From Mycolicibacterium cosmeticum (GTDB taxonomy: Bacteria > Actinomycetota > Actinomycetes > Mycobacteriales > Mycobacteriaceae): a stretch of DNA of 64,000 bases. Numbering within the stretch: position 1 is the stretch's first letter; each line of letters starts with the position of its first letter. The DNA is taken from positions 1-64,000 of the forward strand of contig JACPVS010000011.1 in NCBI GenBank assembly GCA_016197365.1, written 5' to 3'. The position numbers were made by a program, and so were the translations under genes. Positions 45,387 through 56,203 of the stretch are shown one piece after another. The notes under the pieces were generated by a model. The model did no database searches. It was not told the origin of the DNA and saw only the letters and a list, made by a program, of their open reading frames with translations.

Positions 45387-45811
45387 CGGAAGCCCTGGCC
45401 CGCCACCGCATCCTTGACCAGGGTGGTCTTCGGGGTGAACGCACACATGGCGCTGGCCAGCCCGAGCCACAGTTCCGGATTCATCTGGATCAGCTGATTG
45501 TCTTTGCCGATGGCGTCGATCACCTGACGCTGCTGGGTCTTGTCCATGGTCTGGTAGTCACCGCACGTGGTGGCGGCCATACCCGTCGGCGGCGGCCCAC
45601 CCGCGCTCGGGCTGGGGAAGGTCGGGATCGGCAGGTTGGGGAACGACGGGATCGGGATCTGGATCGTCCTGGAAGGCTTTGTCGCCGTGGGCGTCTGGGC
45701 TGCGGTCGCGGCCGGATCGGCCATCGGGGTTCCCGTGATCTCGTTACTACAGCCTGCCAACCCGACGGCGGCGACCACCGCCACCATCCCGACCAGAGCC
45801 GAAACCTTCAT
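45383..45811 (-). CDS. Putative lipoprotein (142 aa)
   Basis: Signal sequence with lipobox ([21 protein letters not shown], Cys at residue 21), then a Thr/Pro-rich linker with repeated IPIPSFPNLPIPTFPSPS, and a small domain with two Cys (CGDYQTM..., AMCAF) that may form a disulfide. I know no function. It sits between the gshA-like gene and the LON gene in an overlapping operon. ATG at 45811 overlaps the upstream stop by 4 bp. Confidence 0.75.
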   Translation of the reverse strand: MKVSALVGMVAVVAAVGLAGCSNEITGTPMADPAATAAQTPTATKPSRTIQIPIPSFPNLPIPTFPSPSAGGPPPTGMAATTCGDYQTMDKTQQRQVIDAIGKDNQLIQMNPELWLGLASAMCAFTPKTTLVKDAVAGQGFR

Positions 45812-46944
45812 AGCACCAATTCCCCGATCAGTCCGTCGACGACGGCCCGCAGGTCTCCGTCGTGTTCTTCGGCCACCCGGCGCTGCCGCTGGTAGGACCC
45901 GCCCAGGCGGTAGATCGCCTCGACACGGGCGAGCTCGTCGGCACATCCCAGCGAGGCCGCCACCGGGTCCAGCCGGGTCAGCAGATCATCGAGGTCATCG
46001 GTGACGAGGCGCTCGTTACTGTCGGCGTCCAGGATAATCTCGGCGTCCAACCCGTACCGGGCGGCCCGCCACTTGTTCTCCTGCACATGCCACGGCGGCA
46101 TGGTGGGCAGCTGTTCACCGGCGTCCAGGCGACGGTCCAGGTCGACGATCAGGCAGTGCGTCAGCGCCACCAGCGCGCCGAGCTCCGCCAGGTTGGACAC
46201 GCCGTCGAACACCCGTACCTCGATGGTGCCCAGATGCGGCGAAGGCCGGATATCCCAACGGATCTCGTTCATGTGGTCGATGATGCCGGTCTTCTTCTGG
46301 TCCCCGACGAACCGCTCGAAGTGCGACCACTTCTGGAAGTGGAACGGCAGGCCGGCCGTCGGCAACTGCTGGAACATCATCGCGCGGTTGCTGGCGTACC
46401 CGGTGTCCTCACCGTCCCAGTAGGGCGACGACGCGGACAGTGCCAGCAGGTGCGGGTACTGGTTGAGCAGTGAGGTGATGATCGGCATCACCTTGTGCGC
46501 CGACGAGATGCCCACGTGCACATGCACGCCCCAGATCAGCATCTGTCTGCCCCACCACTGGGTGCGCTTGATCAGCTCGGCGTAGCGCGGACCTTCGGTG
46601 AGCTCCTGCATCTCCCACTCGGCGAACGGGTGGGTGCCCGCGCAGAACAGCTCCATGCCGCGGGACCGGACGATCCGCTGCACCGTGGCCAGCGTGCCGT
46701 CCAGGTCGTTGATCGCCTCCGGGACGGTGTTGCAGATCCCGGTGACGATCTCGACGGTGTTGCGCAGCAGTTCCTTGTGCACGTGCGGGGTTTCACCGAC
46801 CTCGTCGATCACCGCGGCGGCCCGGTTGGCCAGGTCGCGGGTGACGGGGTCGATGAGAGCGAACTCCCACTCGACACCGAGAGTCGGCCGGGGTGACCCG
46901 GCGAAGTCGATACGTGCCCTGGCGCTATTGCGCGGCGATGACAC
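45808..46944 (-). CDS. Glutamate-cysteine ligase-like (YbdK/GCS2) protein, Rv0433-like (378 aa)
   Basis: ATP-dependent carboxylate-amine ligase family, related to gamma-glutamylcysteine synthetase. Near the N-terminus: [16 protein letters not shown], with the two acidic metal ligands. Later: [46 protein letters not shown]. Mycobacteria make mycothiol and ergothioneine rather than glutathione, so the true product is unclear. The start is uncertain: GTG at 46944 gives a length close to the M. tuberculosis orthologue, ATG at 46968 is also possible; both overlap the sodC 3' end. No SD is evident for either. Confidence 0.85.
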   Translation of the reverse strand: MSSPRNSARARIDFAGSPRPTLGVEWEFALIDPVTRDLANRAAAVIDEVGETPHVHKELLRNTVEIVTGICNTVPEAINDLDGTLATVQRIVRSRGMELFCAGTHPFAEWEMQELTEGPRYAELIKRTQWWGRQMLIWGVHVHVGISSAHKVMPIITSLLNQYPHLLALSASSPYWDGEDTGYASNRAMMFQQLPTAGLPFHFQKWSHFERFVGDQKKTGIIDHMNEIRWDIRPSPHLGTIEVRVFDGVSNLAELGALVALTHCLIVDLDRRLDAGEQLPTMPPWHVQENKWRAARYGLDAEIILDADSNERLVTDDLDDLLTRLDPVAASLGCADELARVEAIYRLGGSYQRQRRVAEEHDGDLRAVVDGLIGELVL

Positions 46945-47596
46945 CGCAAGCCACCCGCTTGCCGGCATCGCCGGTCGCCATGGTGGTCTCGTCCGGACCG
47001 GGGGTGCCGTTGACCTGCTGGTAGCGCTCGGCAGGAATGTTGGCGAAGTTGTCGGCCTTCTCGTGGATGACGATCGCCGTCTGGGTCCCCGAGAGCAGTT
47101 GCTCGGCGGTGAACGCGTCCGTCGTCGTCACCACCTTGCCGGAGCCGTCACTGCGCACTTGAAGCGAGCTCAGGTCGCCGCTGGCCGGATGCGTGGTGTG
47201 CCCGGGCACCTGCAGGTGCGCACCGGCGCTGGTGAAGTCGCCCTCACACTTGCCGACCGAATGGATGTGCAGCCCATGGAAACCCGGGGTGAGCTTGCCG
47301 GGGGCGGTGGTCTCGACGGTGACGGTCGCGACGCCGTCGGCGAAGACGAAATCGGCGGTCGCGACGGCGGTGCCGTCGGCCAGCTTCAGCTGTGCGGTCA
47401 GTGTTTCGCCGGATGCGGCGGCGGGAGTCTCGGCCTCGCCGTGGCCGGCCGCAGCCGACGGGGCGGGCGATCCGGTCCAGACGGGCGGCGGGGTGCCGGG
47501 CTGGGTGGCAACGGGCTCGTAGGGCGAGCAGGCACTGGCGATCGGCGCAATGACCGCGGCAGCGGCGAGTAGACGAAGCGAGGCTGAGATCGGCAT
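46925..47596 (-). CDS. sodC: Superoxide dismutase [Cu-Zn], exported lipoprotein (223 aa)
   Basis: Periplasmic/surface enzyme that removes superoxide, important against host or environmental oxidative bursts. The signal peptide ends near Cys23 (PIASAC), followed by a Pro/Ala-rich linker. The SOD fold begins at about residue 65. Metal ligands: [11 protein letters not shown] (two His, and a Cys), then [21 protein letters not shown] (bridging and Zn His, Asp) and VIHEKAD (His). The second Cys of the disulfide is near the end (VACGVI). Position and neighbours match M. tuberculosis Rv0432. Confidence 0.95.
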   Translation of the reverse strand: MPISASLRLLAAAAVIAPIASACSPYEPVATQPGTPPPVWTGSPAPSAAAGHGEAETPAAASGETLTAQLKLADGTAVATADFVFADGVATVTVETTAPGKLTPGFHGLHIHSVGKCEGDFTSAGAHLQVPGHTTHPASGDLSSLQVRSDGSGKVVTTTDAFTAEQLLSGTQTAIVIHEKADNFANIPAERYQQVNGTPGPDETTMATGDAGKRVACGVIAAQ

Positions 47597-47606
47597 GCCC
47601 GAGAGC

Positions 47607-48071
47607 CTAGCCGGTGACCGCCACGATCACGCCTGGTGGTTGCTCTGCGAGTCCGGGTACCCGCGGTTCGACGGGAACGTTGAGAAGCTTGCCCACCTCT
47701 TCGGCGGCTTCCTTCTCCCCGGGCGCCTCACCGAAGTACGCCGTCGTGGCGGTGACACCCTCCAACGTGAGGTTCCCGGTCTCGGTCACGTTCCACTGCG
47801 CGTCGCGCAGTTTGGTGGCGGTGTTCTCGGCGGCACCGGCCACCTCGGAGATGTTGAACACCCGCACATCGGCCTTGGCCGGCGCGGCTTCCGCCGAGGT
47901 CTTCGTCGGTGTGGCACTGGTCGTCACCGTCGCCGAGGTCGAACCACTGCTGTCGCTGTCGTCGTCGGGGCCCATGTACTGGAACGCGATCAGCAGGAAG
48001 ACAACACCGAGGAACAACAGCACCATGACCATGGCGCGCAGGGGCAGCCCGGAGGAGTCTCGCTGATTCAT
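47607..48071 (-). CDS. LytR_C-domain membrane protein, Rv0431-like (154 aa)
   Basis: One TM helix near the N-terminus (residues 12-30, [20 protein letters not shown]), an acidic/Ser-Thr linker ([11 protein letters not shown]), and a C-terminal LytR_C domain ([29 protein letters not shown]...). LytR_C domains may bind cell-wall polymers. The M. tuberculosis counterpart (VirR) affects vesicle release and envelope integrity. The ATG at 48071 is preferred. It lies 10 nt upstream of sodC and 19 nt downstream of DUF3263. Confidence 0.85.
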   Translation of the reverse strand: MNQRDSSGLPLRAMVMVLLFLGVVFLLIAFQYMGPDDDSDSSGSTSATVTTSATPTKTSAEAAPAKADVRVFNISEVAGAAENTATKLRDAQWNVTETGNLTLEGVTATTAYFGEAPGEKEAAEEVGKLLNVPVEPRVPGLAEQPPGVIVAVTG

Positions 48072-48090
48072 CGGTGCCCAGACTAGCGGT

Positions 48091-48399
48091 CTAGGTGACC
48101 TCGAAGCCCAACCGCCGTGCGGCCTTGGCCTTCTGTCGGCTGGCACGCACCCGGCGCAGGCGCTTGACCAGCATCGGGTCGGCGGCGAGCGCCTCCGGCC
48201 GCTCCACCAGTGCGTTGAGCACCTGGTAGTAGCGCGACGGCGACAGCCCGAACAGCTCTTTGATGGCTTCTTCTTTCGATCCCGCGTACTTCCACCACTG
48301 GCGTTCGAAGGCCAAGATGTCATGTTCGCGGCGGCTCAAACCGTCCGCGGGCTCGGAACCATCCCCGGATTGCTCAGTCCGCGCAATAGCGCCGTCCAT
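48091..48399 (-). CDS. DUF3263 protein, Rv0430-like (102 aa)
   Basis: Short helical protein. The core [69 protein letters not shown] looks like a small winged-helix/HTH, so DNA binding is possible. AAGGAG precedes the ATG by 5 nt. First gene of the six-gene minus-strand operon ending with the LON gene. Divergent from def across 128 bp. Confidence 0.87.
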   Translation of the reverse strand: MDGAIARTEQSGDGSEPADGLSRREHDILAFERQWWKYAGSKEEAIKELFGLSPSRYYQVLNALVERPEALAADPMLVKRLRRVRASRQKAKAARRLGFEVT

Positions 48400-48513
48400 A
48401 TCGCTCCTTGGGCCCTTCCGACTTCACCGTGAATCACAAGACTGTTGTTCGGCGCTCATTCAATCACGGCAGCGGTAGCGCGGGCGTGATCGTTACCCGC
48501 GAGTCGGCTGACT

Positions 48514-48519
48514 TAAGCT
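48514..48519 (+). promoter_or_regulatory. -10 element of def operon (leaderless)
   Basis: TAAGCT followed by 8 nt and GTG at 48528. The position supports GTG 48528 as the def start and a leaderless transcript. Confidence 0.5.
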
Positions 48520-48527
48520 TGCCAACC

Positions 48528-49121
48528 GTGGCTGTTGTTCCAATTCGCATCGTGGGCGATCCCGTACTGCACACCTCGACCACCCCGGTGCCCGTCGAAC
48601 CCGACGGTTCGCTACCCGCGGCGCTGGCCGATCTGATCGCCGACATGTTCGAGACCATGGACGCCGCCAACGGGGTTGGCCTGGCCGCCAACCAGATTGG
48701 CCGCACCGAGCGCGTGTTCGTCTACGACTGCGCCGACGAGCGCGGCAAATCGGCGCGTCGCCGTGGCGTCGTCGTCAACCCGGTGTTGGAGACCTCCGAG
48801 CTGCCCGAGACGATGCCCGACCCCGACAACGACGACGAAGGCTGCCTGTCGGTGCCGGGCGAGTCGTTCCCCCGGGGCCGCGCCGACTGGGCCCGCGTCA
48901 CCGGCCTGGACGCCGACGGCACCGCGATCACCCTCGAGGGCAACGGCCTGTTCGCCCGGATGCTGCAACACGAGACGGGTCACCTGGACGGTTTCACCTA
49001 CCTGGACGGGCTGATCGGCAGGCACGCCCGCGCGGCGAAGCGGATGGTCAAGGCCAACGATTGGGGCGTGCCCGGGCTGAGCTGGCTGCCGGGCGAAGAT
49101 CCCGACCCGTTCGGCCACTAG
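48528..49121 (+). CDS. def: Peptide deformylase (197 aa)
   Basis: Removes the formyl group from the first Met of new proteins. All three motifs are seen: [10 protein letters not shown] (about 46-55), EGCLSVPG (about 104-111, with the metal Cys), and QHETGHLDG (about 148-156, the HExxH zinc/iron site). The GTG at 48528 gives the length of the M. tuberculosis enzyme; the longer upstream reading is not supported. First gene of a plus-strand operon with an acetyltransferase, jetABC and xthA, all joined by overlaps. Confidence 0.95.
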   Translation: MAVVPIRIVGDPVLHTSTTPVPVEPDGSLPAALADLIADMFETMDAANGVGLAANQIGRTERVFVYDCADERGKSARRRGVVVNPVLETSELPETMPDPDNDDEGCLSVPGESFPRGRADWARVTGLDADGTAITLEGNGLFARMLQHETGHLDGFTYLDGLIGRHARAAKRMVKANDWGVPGLSWLPGEDPDPFGH

Positions 49122-49999
49122 TGCCTTCGGTCGGTGACCGGGTCTCGCTGCGCTATCGCCTACCCGATGGCCTCACCGACGTCGTAGGTGAGTTGGAAAC
49201 CACGAGGCCGCTGGTCACGGTGCGCACCAAGTCCGGCGAGAAGGTCCAGATCAACCCCGCCGACGTGGTGTCCGTGCGCGAACTCTCGCACGTCACGGTG
49301 CGCAACTCGCAGATCCGCGACCTCGAGCACGCCGCGGCCCTGGCCTGGCCCGGCACCGAACAGCACTGGCGCGACGGCTGGCTGCTGCGCGCCGGTGGCG
49401 GCCACACCAGCCGCGCCAACTCGGCGGTGCCGCTGCTGTTCGAGGCCAATGTGCACGCACTGCCCGCGATCGTCGACTGGTACGCCGCGCGCGACCTGCC
49501 CGCCTGGCTGGCCCTGCCCGAACGGCTGTTGCCCGTCAAGAACCCCGGCATCAAGGACACCCGGGTACTGGTGCGTGAGGTCGAACCCTCTGACACCTCG
49601 GACGTGACGTTCGCCGCCGATCCCGACGCGGAGTGGCTGCGCCTCTATGAACGCCAGGTCCCGGCTGACGTGCTGACCGCCGTCATCGACGGCGAGGTGA
49701 CCTTCGCCGCACTCGAGGGCGTCGCGGTCGGCCGGGCCGCGGTGACGACGGCGCCGGACGGCACCCGCTGGGCCGGGCTGTCCGCGGTCCGGGTCACCGA
49801 GCAATCGCGGCGCCTCGGCCACGCGCGCACGGTATGTTCGGCTCTGCTCGGTTGGGCGGCCACCCGCGGCGCCACCCGCGCGTACGTGCAGGTGCTCGCC
49901 GACAACGAGCCCGCCGCCACGCTGTACCACTCGATGGGTTTCCGCCTGCACCACACGCTGCGGTACCTGCGCGCAGAAAGTCTCCTGCCCCATGCATGA
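49121..49999 (+). CDS. GNAT acetyltransferase, Rv0428c-like (292 aa)
   Basis: N-terminal SH3-like beta-barrel (VGDRVSLRYRLPDGLTDVVGELETTRPLVTVRTKSGEKVQINPADV) and a C-terminal GNAT fold, with the acetyl-CoA segment QSRRLGHARTVCSALLGWAATRGATRAYVQVLADNEPAATLYHSMGF. Substrate unknown. The GTG at 49121 shares one base with the def stop, so the genes are translationally coupled. Its end overlaps jetA by 8 bp. Confidence 0.87.
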   Translation: MPSVGDRVSLRYRLPDGLTDVVGELETTRPLVTVRTKSGEKVQINPADVVSVRELSHVTVRNSQIRDLEHAAALAWPGTEQHWRDGWLLRAGGGHTSRANSAVPLLFEANVHALPAIVDWYAARDLPAWLALPERLLPVKNPGIKDTRVLVREVEPSDTSDVTFAADPDAEWLRLYERQVPADVLTAVIDGEVTFAALEGVAVGRAAVTTAPDGTRWAGLSAVRVTEQSRRLGHARTVCSALLGWAATRGATRAYVQVLADNEPAATLYHSMGFRLHHTLRYLRAESLLPHA

Positions 50000-51425
50000 G
50001 TTGCTCCAACTCAACCGGGACGTGCAATCGTCACGCGCGGTCCGGCTGCTGGCCACCCAGAATCTGGGGGTCTACGCCACCCTGATGGAACGCCACCTGC
50101 TCGACGGTGTCGTCGCCGAGACCGATCTGGTGGTCCGGTTGGACCGCGACCTGGAGACCCTCGACGAGGGCGAGCAGTCCGGGCTGACGCTGATCAAGAC
50201 GTGGGCCAGCCAGGGCTGGCTTCACCGGGTGCTCAAGGGTGACCGCAACGTCTGCTACCTGACCCAGGACGCCCGCCGGGCCCTGGACTTCGTCCGCGGG
50301 ATGCGCCGCAATGACTCCATCGCGACCGGCGGCTCGATCAACGGCATCGCGTCGCGGCTCAAGCAGGTGGCGGTGCGCGTCGACAACGATCCGGACCGCA
50401 TCCGCGCCGGCATCGAAGCCGAGATCGGGGCGCTGCACCACGAACTCGACCAGTTGGACGCGGGGCTGCGGCCCGAACCCGACGTCACGTCCATGTACGA
50501 CGAAGCCCGGGCCATCGCCCTGCAGATGGAACGGTTGATCACCGATATCGGCTTGTACGGCACCATGATCGAACAGGCCACCCAGGCGCTCGATGACCCG
50601 ATCGAGACCAACATCGAGTACCGCGACCGGCAGCGCCGGATGTACGCCGACTACCAGGAGGCCTGGGAGTCGGCCGGCCGCGATTCGCACCGGGCGTTCC
50701 TGCGGATGATCAACGACCCCGACCAGCGCTCCGCCTTCGAGGGCGATATCGCGGCGGTCGCCGGCGCCCTGCCCGACCTGGATCCGGCGCTGCGCAAGGT
50801 GATGGCCGGCTTCTTCGAGTTGGTCGGGCATCAGATCGACGAGGTGGAACGCATCCAGCAGCGCTGCGCGCAGCGGGTCAAACGGTTCACCGCCTTCGGC
50901 ACGCTGGAGCAGAGCCGCGGCGTGGCCCGCCAACTCAACGAGGCCATCGGCGCGGCCAGGGCCTTGCTGAAGGTGTCGCTGACCGATTCGCGTCTGGACA
51001 TCGACGTGCCGCTGGCCCGGCACACCATCAGTTCGGTCGGCGCGCTGAGCTTCCGCATCAACGACCTGTCGGCCCCCAAGCCGGCGGTCGTCGCCGACGG
51101 CGATGTCGACCTGTCCACCTTCGCCTCGCTGACCACCCAGGTCGACGCGCCGGCGATGTCGGCCATGATCAACACCGCCCTGCGCGACGCCCCGCTGTCC
51201 CTGCCCGAGGCGGTGTCCTTGTTGGACACTGCGTATCTGGGCCATGTGATCGTGTTGTGGTCGTGGGCGCTCAAGCAGCCCGGGCAGGCACCGCCCGCCG
51301 CCGGAGGCGCCGATACTGCCGCCGAACCGGTACGAGTCCGGTTCCATTCGCTCGACGGCCGCGACCGCGAGATGGAGGTTCCGCGCCTGATGTTCACCGA
51401 ACCGATCGTGGGGGTTGCGTCGTGA
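49992..51425 (+). CDS. jetA: Wadjet/MksF-like kleisin subunit, DUF3375 (477 aa)
   Basis: DUF3375 protein, the kleisin-like subunit of Wadjet/MksBEF SMC complexes, which bridges the SMC heads. The N-terminal region (RAVRLLATQNLGVYATLMERHLLDGVVAETDLVVRLDRDLE) and the long helical middle (residues about 110-300) match that role; the C-terminal part is Ala-rich and ends in a basic/acidic strand (VRVRFHSLDGRDREMEVPRL). The ATG at 49992 overlaps the acetyltransferase by 8 bp. It precedes jetB with a 4-bp overlap. Wadjet restricts plasmids; MksBEF also shapes chromosomes. No JetD lies downstream. Confidence 0.85.
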   Translation: MHELLQLNRDVQSSRAVRLLATQNLGVYATLMERHLLDGVVAETDLVVRLDRDLETLDEGEQSGLTLIKTWASQGWLHRVLKGDRNVCYLTQDARRALDFVRGMRRNDSIATGGSINGIASRLKQVAVRVDNDPDRIRAGIEAEIGALHHELDQLDAGLRPEPDVTSMYDEARAIALQMERLITDIGLYGTMIEQATQALDDPIETNIEYRDRQRRMYADYQEAWESAGRDSHRAFLRMINDPDQRSAFEGDIAAVAGALPDLDPALRKVMAGFFELVGHQIDEVERIQQRCAQRVKRFTAFGTLEQSRGVARQLNEAIGAARALLKVSLTDSRLDIDVPLARHTISSVGALSFRINDLSAPKPAVVADGDVDLSTFASLTTQVDAPAMSAMINTALRDAPLSLPEAVSLLDTAYLGHVIVLWSWALKQPGQAPPAAGGADTAAEPVRVRFHSLDGRDREMEVPRLMFTEPIVGVAS

Positions 51426-52090
51426 GCGAACCGCCGGTTGATTTCGCCTCTCTGCCCGAGGTCGACCGCACGGGCCGCCCCACCCAGCCGCAGCAGCGCC
51501 GGCCCCGGTTCGACGGGGACGTCAGCGCGCTGCCCGACCGCGCGTGCTGGGCGTTGCAGCACCTGCTGACCCGCCGCTACGTGAGCAACGAGTCCGACAG
51601 CGACATCTACAGTTGGATCAAGGAGTACCGCGCCGACCTCGCGGTCCGGCTGTCCGAACTCGACCTGCAACTGCAGATCGTCGAGAGTGTCGAGATCGCG
51701 TTCATCGAACAGGCCCGCTACGAATCGGCGCGCGGGGTCAAGCTGCTGCGCCGCGAACCGCTGGGCACCTACGACTCCATCCTGGGGCTGCATCTGGCCC
51801 AGATGATGCGCGCCGGCGGCGACACCAGCTTCGTGATCAGCCGCGACGAGATCCACGGCCTGTTCTCCGGGGTGCTCAACGACACCGACCGCGACGCCGT
51901 CACGTTCACCGCCCGCGTCGACGCCGCCATCGCGCGGCTGGCCGGCCTGGAGATCCTGCGCAAGACGCGGGACGACGAGGACAGCTACACCGTCAGCCCG
52001 GTGATCAGCGCCATCATGACGGCCTCGGTGATCACCGAGTTGCAGCAGCAGTTCGAGGAACTGCGCAAGGGAGGCGCCACCGATGAGTGA
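51422..52090 (+). CDS. jetB: Wadjet/MksE-like subunit, DUF4194 (222 aa)
   Basis: DUF4194 protein, a KITE-type winged-helix subunit. After a disordered Pro/Gln-rich start the core reads [59 protein letters not shown]... through [40 protein letters not shown]. Start GTG at 51422 overlaps jetA; its stop overlaps jetC by 8 bp. Acts with the kleisin subunit JetA. Confidence 0.85.
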   Translation: MSEPPVDFASLPEVDRTGRPTQPQQRRPRFDGDVSALPDRACWALQHLLTRRYVSNESDSDIYSWIKEYRADLAVRLSELDLQLQIVESVEIAFIEQARYESARGVKLLRREPLGTYDSILGLHLAQMMRAGGDTSFVISRDEIHGLFSGVLNDTDRDAVTFTARVDAAIARLAGLEILRKTRDDEDSYTVSPVISAIMTASVITELQQQFEELRKGGATDE

Positions 52091-55000
52091 GCAGTTCCAT
52101 CTGTCCCGGCTCCAGGTCATCAACTGGGGTGTGTTCGACGGCTACCACTCCATCGGCTTCGGACCCGGCGGCGCACTGATCGCCGGGGCCTCGGGTAGCG
52201 GCAAATCCTCACTACTGGACGCGATCTCGCTGGGATTCCTGCCGTTCAACCGGCGGAACTTCAACGCGTCCGGTGACAACACCGCCGCCGGCTCCAGCGC
52301 GGGCCGGCGCACCGTCGACAAGTACGTGCGCGGCGCGTGGGGACAGCGCAGCGACGCCGGCAGCAGCCAGGTGATGTACCTGCGCGGGGACGGCACCACC
52401 TGGTCGGCGATCGCCGTCACCTACACCAGCAACACCGGTCGCGCCATCACCGGCCTGGTGCTCAAATGGCTCACCGGCGAATCCCGTTCGGATTCCTCCA
52501 GCCGCTACGTGCTCGGCGACGGCGATCTGGACATCGAGGAGGTCTGCAACCGCTGGGCCGCAGGGCGTTTCGACGCGAATGTCTTCAAAGACATCCGGGG
52601 CGAGCGAAGCGACGGGATGAACGGCTGGCGATTCTCCAGCAAAGTCGAATCGCAGTATCTGGCGCAACTCTATTCGTCCATCGGGATCCGAGCCTCCGAC
52701 GCCGCCCAGCAGCTCCTCGGCAAGGCCAAGTCACTGAAAAGTGTTGGCGGGCTGGAACAGTTCGTCCGCGACTTCATGCTCGACGAACCCGACAGCCTGG
52801 CCCGGCTACCCGAGGCCCTCAAGCAGATCGATCCCCTGGTGGAGGCCCGCGAACTGCTGGCCGTCGCGCAGCGCAAGCGCAAGATCCTCGGCGACATCGA
52901 GACCATCCAGGTGCGCTACGCCTCGGAGTCCAGCGATCTGGGCATCATCGATCTGGTCGATCTGCCGATGGTGCGGGCCTACACCGATCACGTGCGACTG
53001 CGGGATTCCCCGGCCCAGGTCGAGAGCCTGGACACCAGCATCACCCAGTTGGACAACGAGTACGCCGACCTGACCCGCCAGCTCAATCTGGCCAAGGCCG
53101 AGGGTGATTCGCTGAATGCCCAGATCAGCGGCGCCAGCGCCAACGTGGGTCCGCTGCAGGCACAGGTGACCGCGGCCGAGTCCCAGGCGGAGGAGGTCTC
53201 CCGGCGCCGCGCGGCCTTCGAGGAACTCGTCACCGCGCAGGGGATCGAGGTCCCGGACAGCGCGGACGAGTTCTGGGAGCTGCGTGAGGATCTGACCAAG
53301 CAGGCCACCGAGATGCTGGGCAAGCTGGAGTGGGGTCGCGAGGCCTCCACCGATGCCGAGTACGCCCAGAAGTCGGCCCGCATCCTGCGCGACAACGCCG
53401 CCAAGGAACTCAAGCGGGTCGAGCAGGTGGGTTCGGCACTACCCGAGCTCGCCGTCACCATGCGCGACCACATCTGCTCGGCGATCGGCGTCGATCCCAC
53501 CGAACTGCCTTATGTGGCTGAGCTTTTCGACCTGCGGGCCGACCAGCAGCGCTGGCGCGTCGCGGTGGAGAAGGTGCTGCGCGGCGTCGGCCTGCGGCTG
53601 CTGGTTCCCGACCGTCACCACGCCAAGGTGCTGAAGTTCGTCAATGAGACGAACATGCGCGGCCGGCTGGCGCTGCACCACGTGCGCAACAGTGCCAGCG
53701 GGACCGTGGCAGAATCGAACACCTTGGCGGGCAAGCTCTTCCTGGTCAACCCCGATCACGCGTGTGCCGCCGAGGCGCTCGACGTCATCGCCGCCGCCGG
53801 TGACCACATCTGCGTCGACACCCCGGATGTGTTCGCCCGGTTCCGCCGCGCCGTCACCGACGCGGGCCTGTACAAGGACTCCGACCGGCTGGCCATCAAG
53901 GATGACCGGCGGCCACTCAAGCCGTCCGAGTTCATCTACCAGGGTGACATCAGCGCCAAACTGGAGGCACTGCACACCGAGCTGGCCGAGGTCGAGGACA
54001 CCTTCGCGCGAGCCCGCAAGGCGGCCGATGACATTGCGGCGCAACGCCAGCAGTGGCGCGACCGGGCCACCGCATGCAAGGCCATCTACGAACAGTTCCC
54101 GCAGTGGAGCCAGATCGACATCGAGACGGCCGACGGGCACGCCGACCGGTTGCGCGACCAGTACGAACTGCTGCTGGCCGACCATCCGGACATCGAGGCG
54201 CTGAGCGCCCGGGCCGAGGAATGCTGGACGGGCATCCAGACGCTGATGACGAAGCGCGGTGCGATCCAGACCCGGCGCGACGACTTGGACGGCCGGCGCA
54301 CCCGGCTCCTCGAGCTGGCCGACCGGCTGGCACCCGCGGCAGTCTCCGAGCCCGCGACCGAGCTGCTGCGCCGGTACGCGGCAGAGGTACCGGTTGCCCT
54401 GGAGTTGCTCAACCCCGAACCGCACCGCGACGCGTTGTTCTCCGCGATCCGCCGCGAACGCGACCAGCTGACCGAGAGCCGTAGGCGCTCCTACGACGAG
54501 TTGTCCCGCATCATCGCGACCTTCGACACGTCGTTCCCCGACGCGATTCCCAACGACTCCGATGATCTCGACGAACGGGTGCACGACTACGTCGCGGTGT
54601 GCCGTCACATCGACGAACGCGAACTTCCGGATGCCTACGACCGGATGATGCGGCTGATCACCGAGCAAGCCCCGGACGCCATCCTGACCCTGCACCGGGT
54701 GGCCGAGCAGGAGACCCGGCGGATCAGCGAGCAGATCGAGCGCGTCAACGGCGGTTTGAGCGCGGTCGAGTTCAACCGCGGCACCCGACTGACGCTTCGC
54801 GCCATCCCGCGCAGCCTCACCGCGGTCGCCGAGCTCACCGAGATCGTCAAGGCCATCTCCCGCCGGGTCACCGAGGTCAGCATGGGTGACAAGAAGGCCA
54901 TCCTGGACCAGTACGCGGACATCCTGCGCCTGCGAAACCGGTTGGCCAGCACCGCACCCGAGGACCGCAACTGGACGCGCGACGCGCTGGACGTGCGCAA

Positions 55001-55442
55001 CCGGTTCACCTTCGACTGCGCCGAATGGGATGTGCGCAGCGACGAGTTGATCCGCACGCACAGCAACGCCGGCGACAACTCCGGCGGCGAGCAGGAGAAG
55101 CTGATGGCGTTCTGCCTGGCGGGCGCCCTGAGCTTCAACCTGGCCAACCCCGAGAGTGGCGACAACACACCGGTTTTCGCGCAGCTCATGCTGGACGAGG
55201 CGTTCTCCAAGTCCGACCCGCAGTTCGCCTCCCAAGCCCTGGAGGCGTTCCGCAAGTTCGGATTCCAGCTGGTCATCGTGGCCACCGTGCAGAACGCCAC
55301 CACCATCCAGCCCTACATCGACGGGGTGGTGATGGTGTCCAAGACCGAGGCGACCGGCCGCAACGCCCGTCCCGTCGCCTCCGTCGCCACCAAGACCATC
55401 TCCGATTTCACCGCCCTGCGAAAGGATCTCGCGTGCGTGTAG
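52083..55442 (+). CDS. jetC: Wadjet/MksB-like SMC ATPase (1119 aa)
   Basis: Condensin-type ATPase. Walker A ASGSGKSS (about 36-43) is near the N-terminus, signature NSGGEQEK (about 998-1005) and Walker B LMLDEAF (about 1036-1042) at the C-terminus, with long coiled coils between and a hinge-like region (about 460-620, including [21 protein letters not shown]). All ATPase motifs are intact, so it should hydrolyse ATP. It follows jetB with an 8-bp overlap and runs 10 bp into xthA. Its family members either restrict plasmids (with JetD) or organise the chromosome. Confidence 0.9.
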   Translation: MSEQFHLSRLQVINWGVFDGYHSIGFGPGGALIAGASGSGKSSLLDAISLGFLPFNRRNFNASGDNTAAGSSAGRRTVDKYVRGAWGQRSDAGSSQVMYLRGDGTTWSAIAVTYTSNTGRAITGLVLKWLTGESRSDSSSRYVLGDGDLDIEEVCNRWAAGRFDANVFKDIRGERSDGMNGWRFSSKVESQYLAQLYSSIGIRASDAAQQLLGKAKSLKSVGGLEQFVRDFMLDEPDSLARLPEALKQIDPLVEARELLAVAQRKRKILGDIETIQVRYASESSDLGIIDLVDLPMVRAYTDHVRLRDSPAQVESLDTSITQLDNEYADLTRQLNLAKAEGDSLNAQISGASANVGPLQAQVTAAESQAEEVSRRRAAFEELVTAQGIEVPDSADEFWELREDLTKQATEMLGKLEWGREASTDAEYAQKSARILRDNAAKELKRVEQVGSALPELAVTMRDHICSAIGVDPTELPYVAELFDLRADQQRWRVAVEKVLRGVGLRLLVPDRHHAKVLKFVNETNMRGRLALHHVRNSASGTVAESNTLAGKLFLVNPDHACAAEALDVIAAAGDHICVDTPDVFARFRRAVTDAGLYKDSDRLAIKDDRRPLKPSEFIYQGDISAKLEALHTELAEVEDTFARARKAADDIAAQRQQWRDRATACKAIYEQFPQWSQIDIETADGHADRLRDQYELLLADHPDIEALSARAEECWTGIQTLMTKRGAIQTRRDDLDGRRTRLLELADRLAPAAVSEPATELLRRYAAEVPVALELLNPEPHRDALFSAIRRERDQLTESRRRSYDELSRIIATFDTSFPDAIPNDSDDLDERVHDYVAVCRHIDERELPDAYDRMMRLITEQAPDAILTLHRVAEQETRRISEQIERVNGGLSAVEFNRGTRLTLRAIPRSLTAVAELTEIVKAISRRVTEVSMGDKKAILDQYADILRLRNRLASTAPEDRNWTRDALDVRNRFTFDCAEWDVRSDELIRTHSNAGDNSGGEQEKLMAFCLAGALSFNLANPESGDNTPVFAQLMLDEAFSKSDPQFASQALEAFRKFGFQLVIVATVQNATTIQPYIDGVVMVSKTEATGRNARPVASVATKTISDFTALRKDLACV

Positions 55443-56203
55443 CCACCTGGAACGTCAACTCCATCCGAACCCGCGTCGACCGCGTCACCGACTGGCTGGC
55501 CCGCGCCGACGTGGACGTGCTGGCCATGCAGGAGACCAAGTGCACCGACGCGCAGTTCCCGTCGATGCCGTTCGCCGCGCTGGGCTACGAGGTCGCCCAT
55601 GTCGGACTGAACCAGTGGAACGGGGTGGCGATCGCCTCCCGGATCGGCCTCGACGATGTCGAGATCGGGTTCCCCGGCCAACCGTTGTGGGACGGCCTGG
55701 CCGAGGCGCGGGCCATCGGCGCGACCTGCGGCGGGGTCAAGTTGTGGAGCCTCTACATACCCAACGGTCGCACGCTCGCCGACAAGCACTACACCTACAA
55801 GCTGGAATGGCTTAAGGCCCTGCGGGTTTCCTCCAAAGCATGGCCCGGTCCGGTGGCCCTGATGGGCGACTGGAACATCGCGCCCACCGACGAGGATGTG
55901 TGGGACCCTGCCGTCTTCGAAGGCGCCACCCACGTCTCCGAGCCGGAGCGGGCCGCATTCCGCGCCTTCACCGACGCAGGGTTCGCCGACGTGGTGCGGC
56001 CCCATACGCCGGGGCCTGGCGTGTATACGTACTGGGATTACACCCAGCTGCGCTTCCCGAAGAAGCAGGGCATGCGGATCGACTTCATCCTGGGCTCACC
56101 GGAGTTCGCCGCCCGCGTCACGCACGCCGAGATCGTCCGCGAGGAACGGAAAGGCAAGCAGCCCAGCGATCACGCGCCGGTACTGGTGGACCTCACGGTG
56201 TGA
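55433..56203 (+). CDS. xthA: Exodeoxyribonuclease III / AP endonuclease (256 aa)
   Basis: DNA repair enzyme cutting at abasic sites and removing 3' blocked ends. Motifs: [12 protein letters not shown] (about 3-14), the metal Glu in [21 protein letters not shown] (catalytic Asp/Asn), and [10 protein letters not shown] at the C-terminus. GTG at 55433 overlaps jetC by 10 bp. In M. tuberculosis (Rv0427c) it directly follows the Rv0428c gene, so here it has been separated by jetABC yet remains translationally linked to it. 3' end overlaps the convergent methyltransferase by 11 bp. Confidence 0.94.
   Translation: MRVATWNVNSIRTRVDRVTDWLARADVDVLAMQETKCTDAQFPSMPFAALGYEVAHVGLNQWNGVAIASRIGLDDVEIGFPGQPLWDGLAEARAIGATCGGVKLWSLYIPNGRTLADKHYTYKLEWLKALRVSSKAWPGPVALMGDWNIAPTDEDVWDPAVFEGATHVSEPERAAFRAFTDAGFADVVRPHTPGPGVYTYWDYTQLRFPKKQGMRIDFILGSPEFAARVTHAEIVREERKGKQPSDHAPVLVDLTV

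Noticed and set aside
55433..56203. xthA as a replacement nuclease subunit of Wadjet
   Set aside because: It is a conserved housekeeping repair gene at this locus without jetABC in M. tuberculosis, and is unrelated to the JetD toprim fold. Coupling is noted in the findings but the claim is not made.
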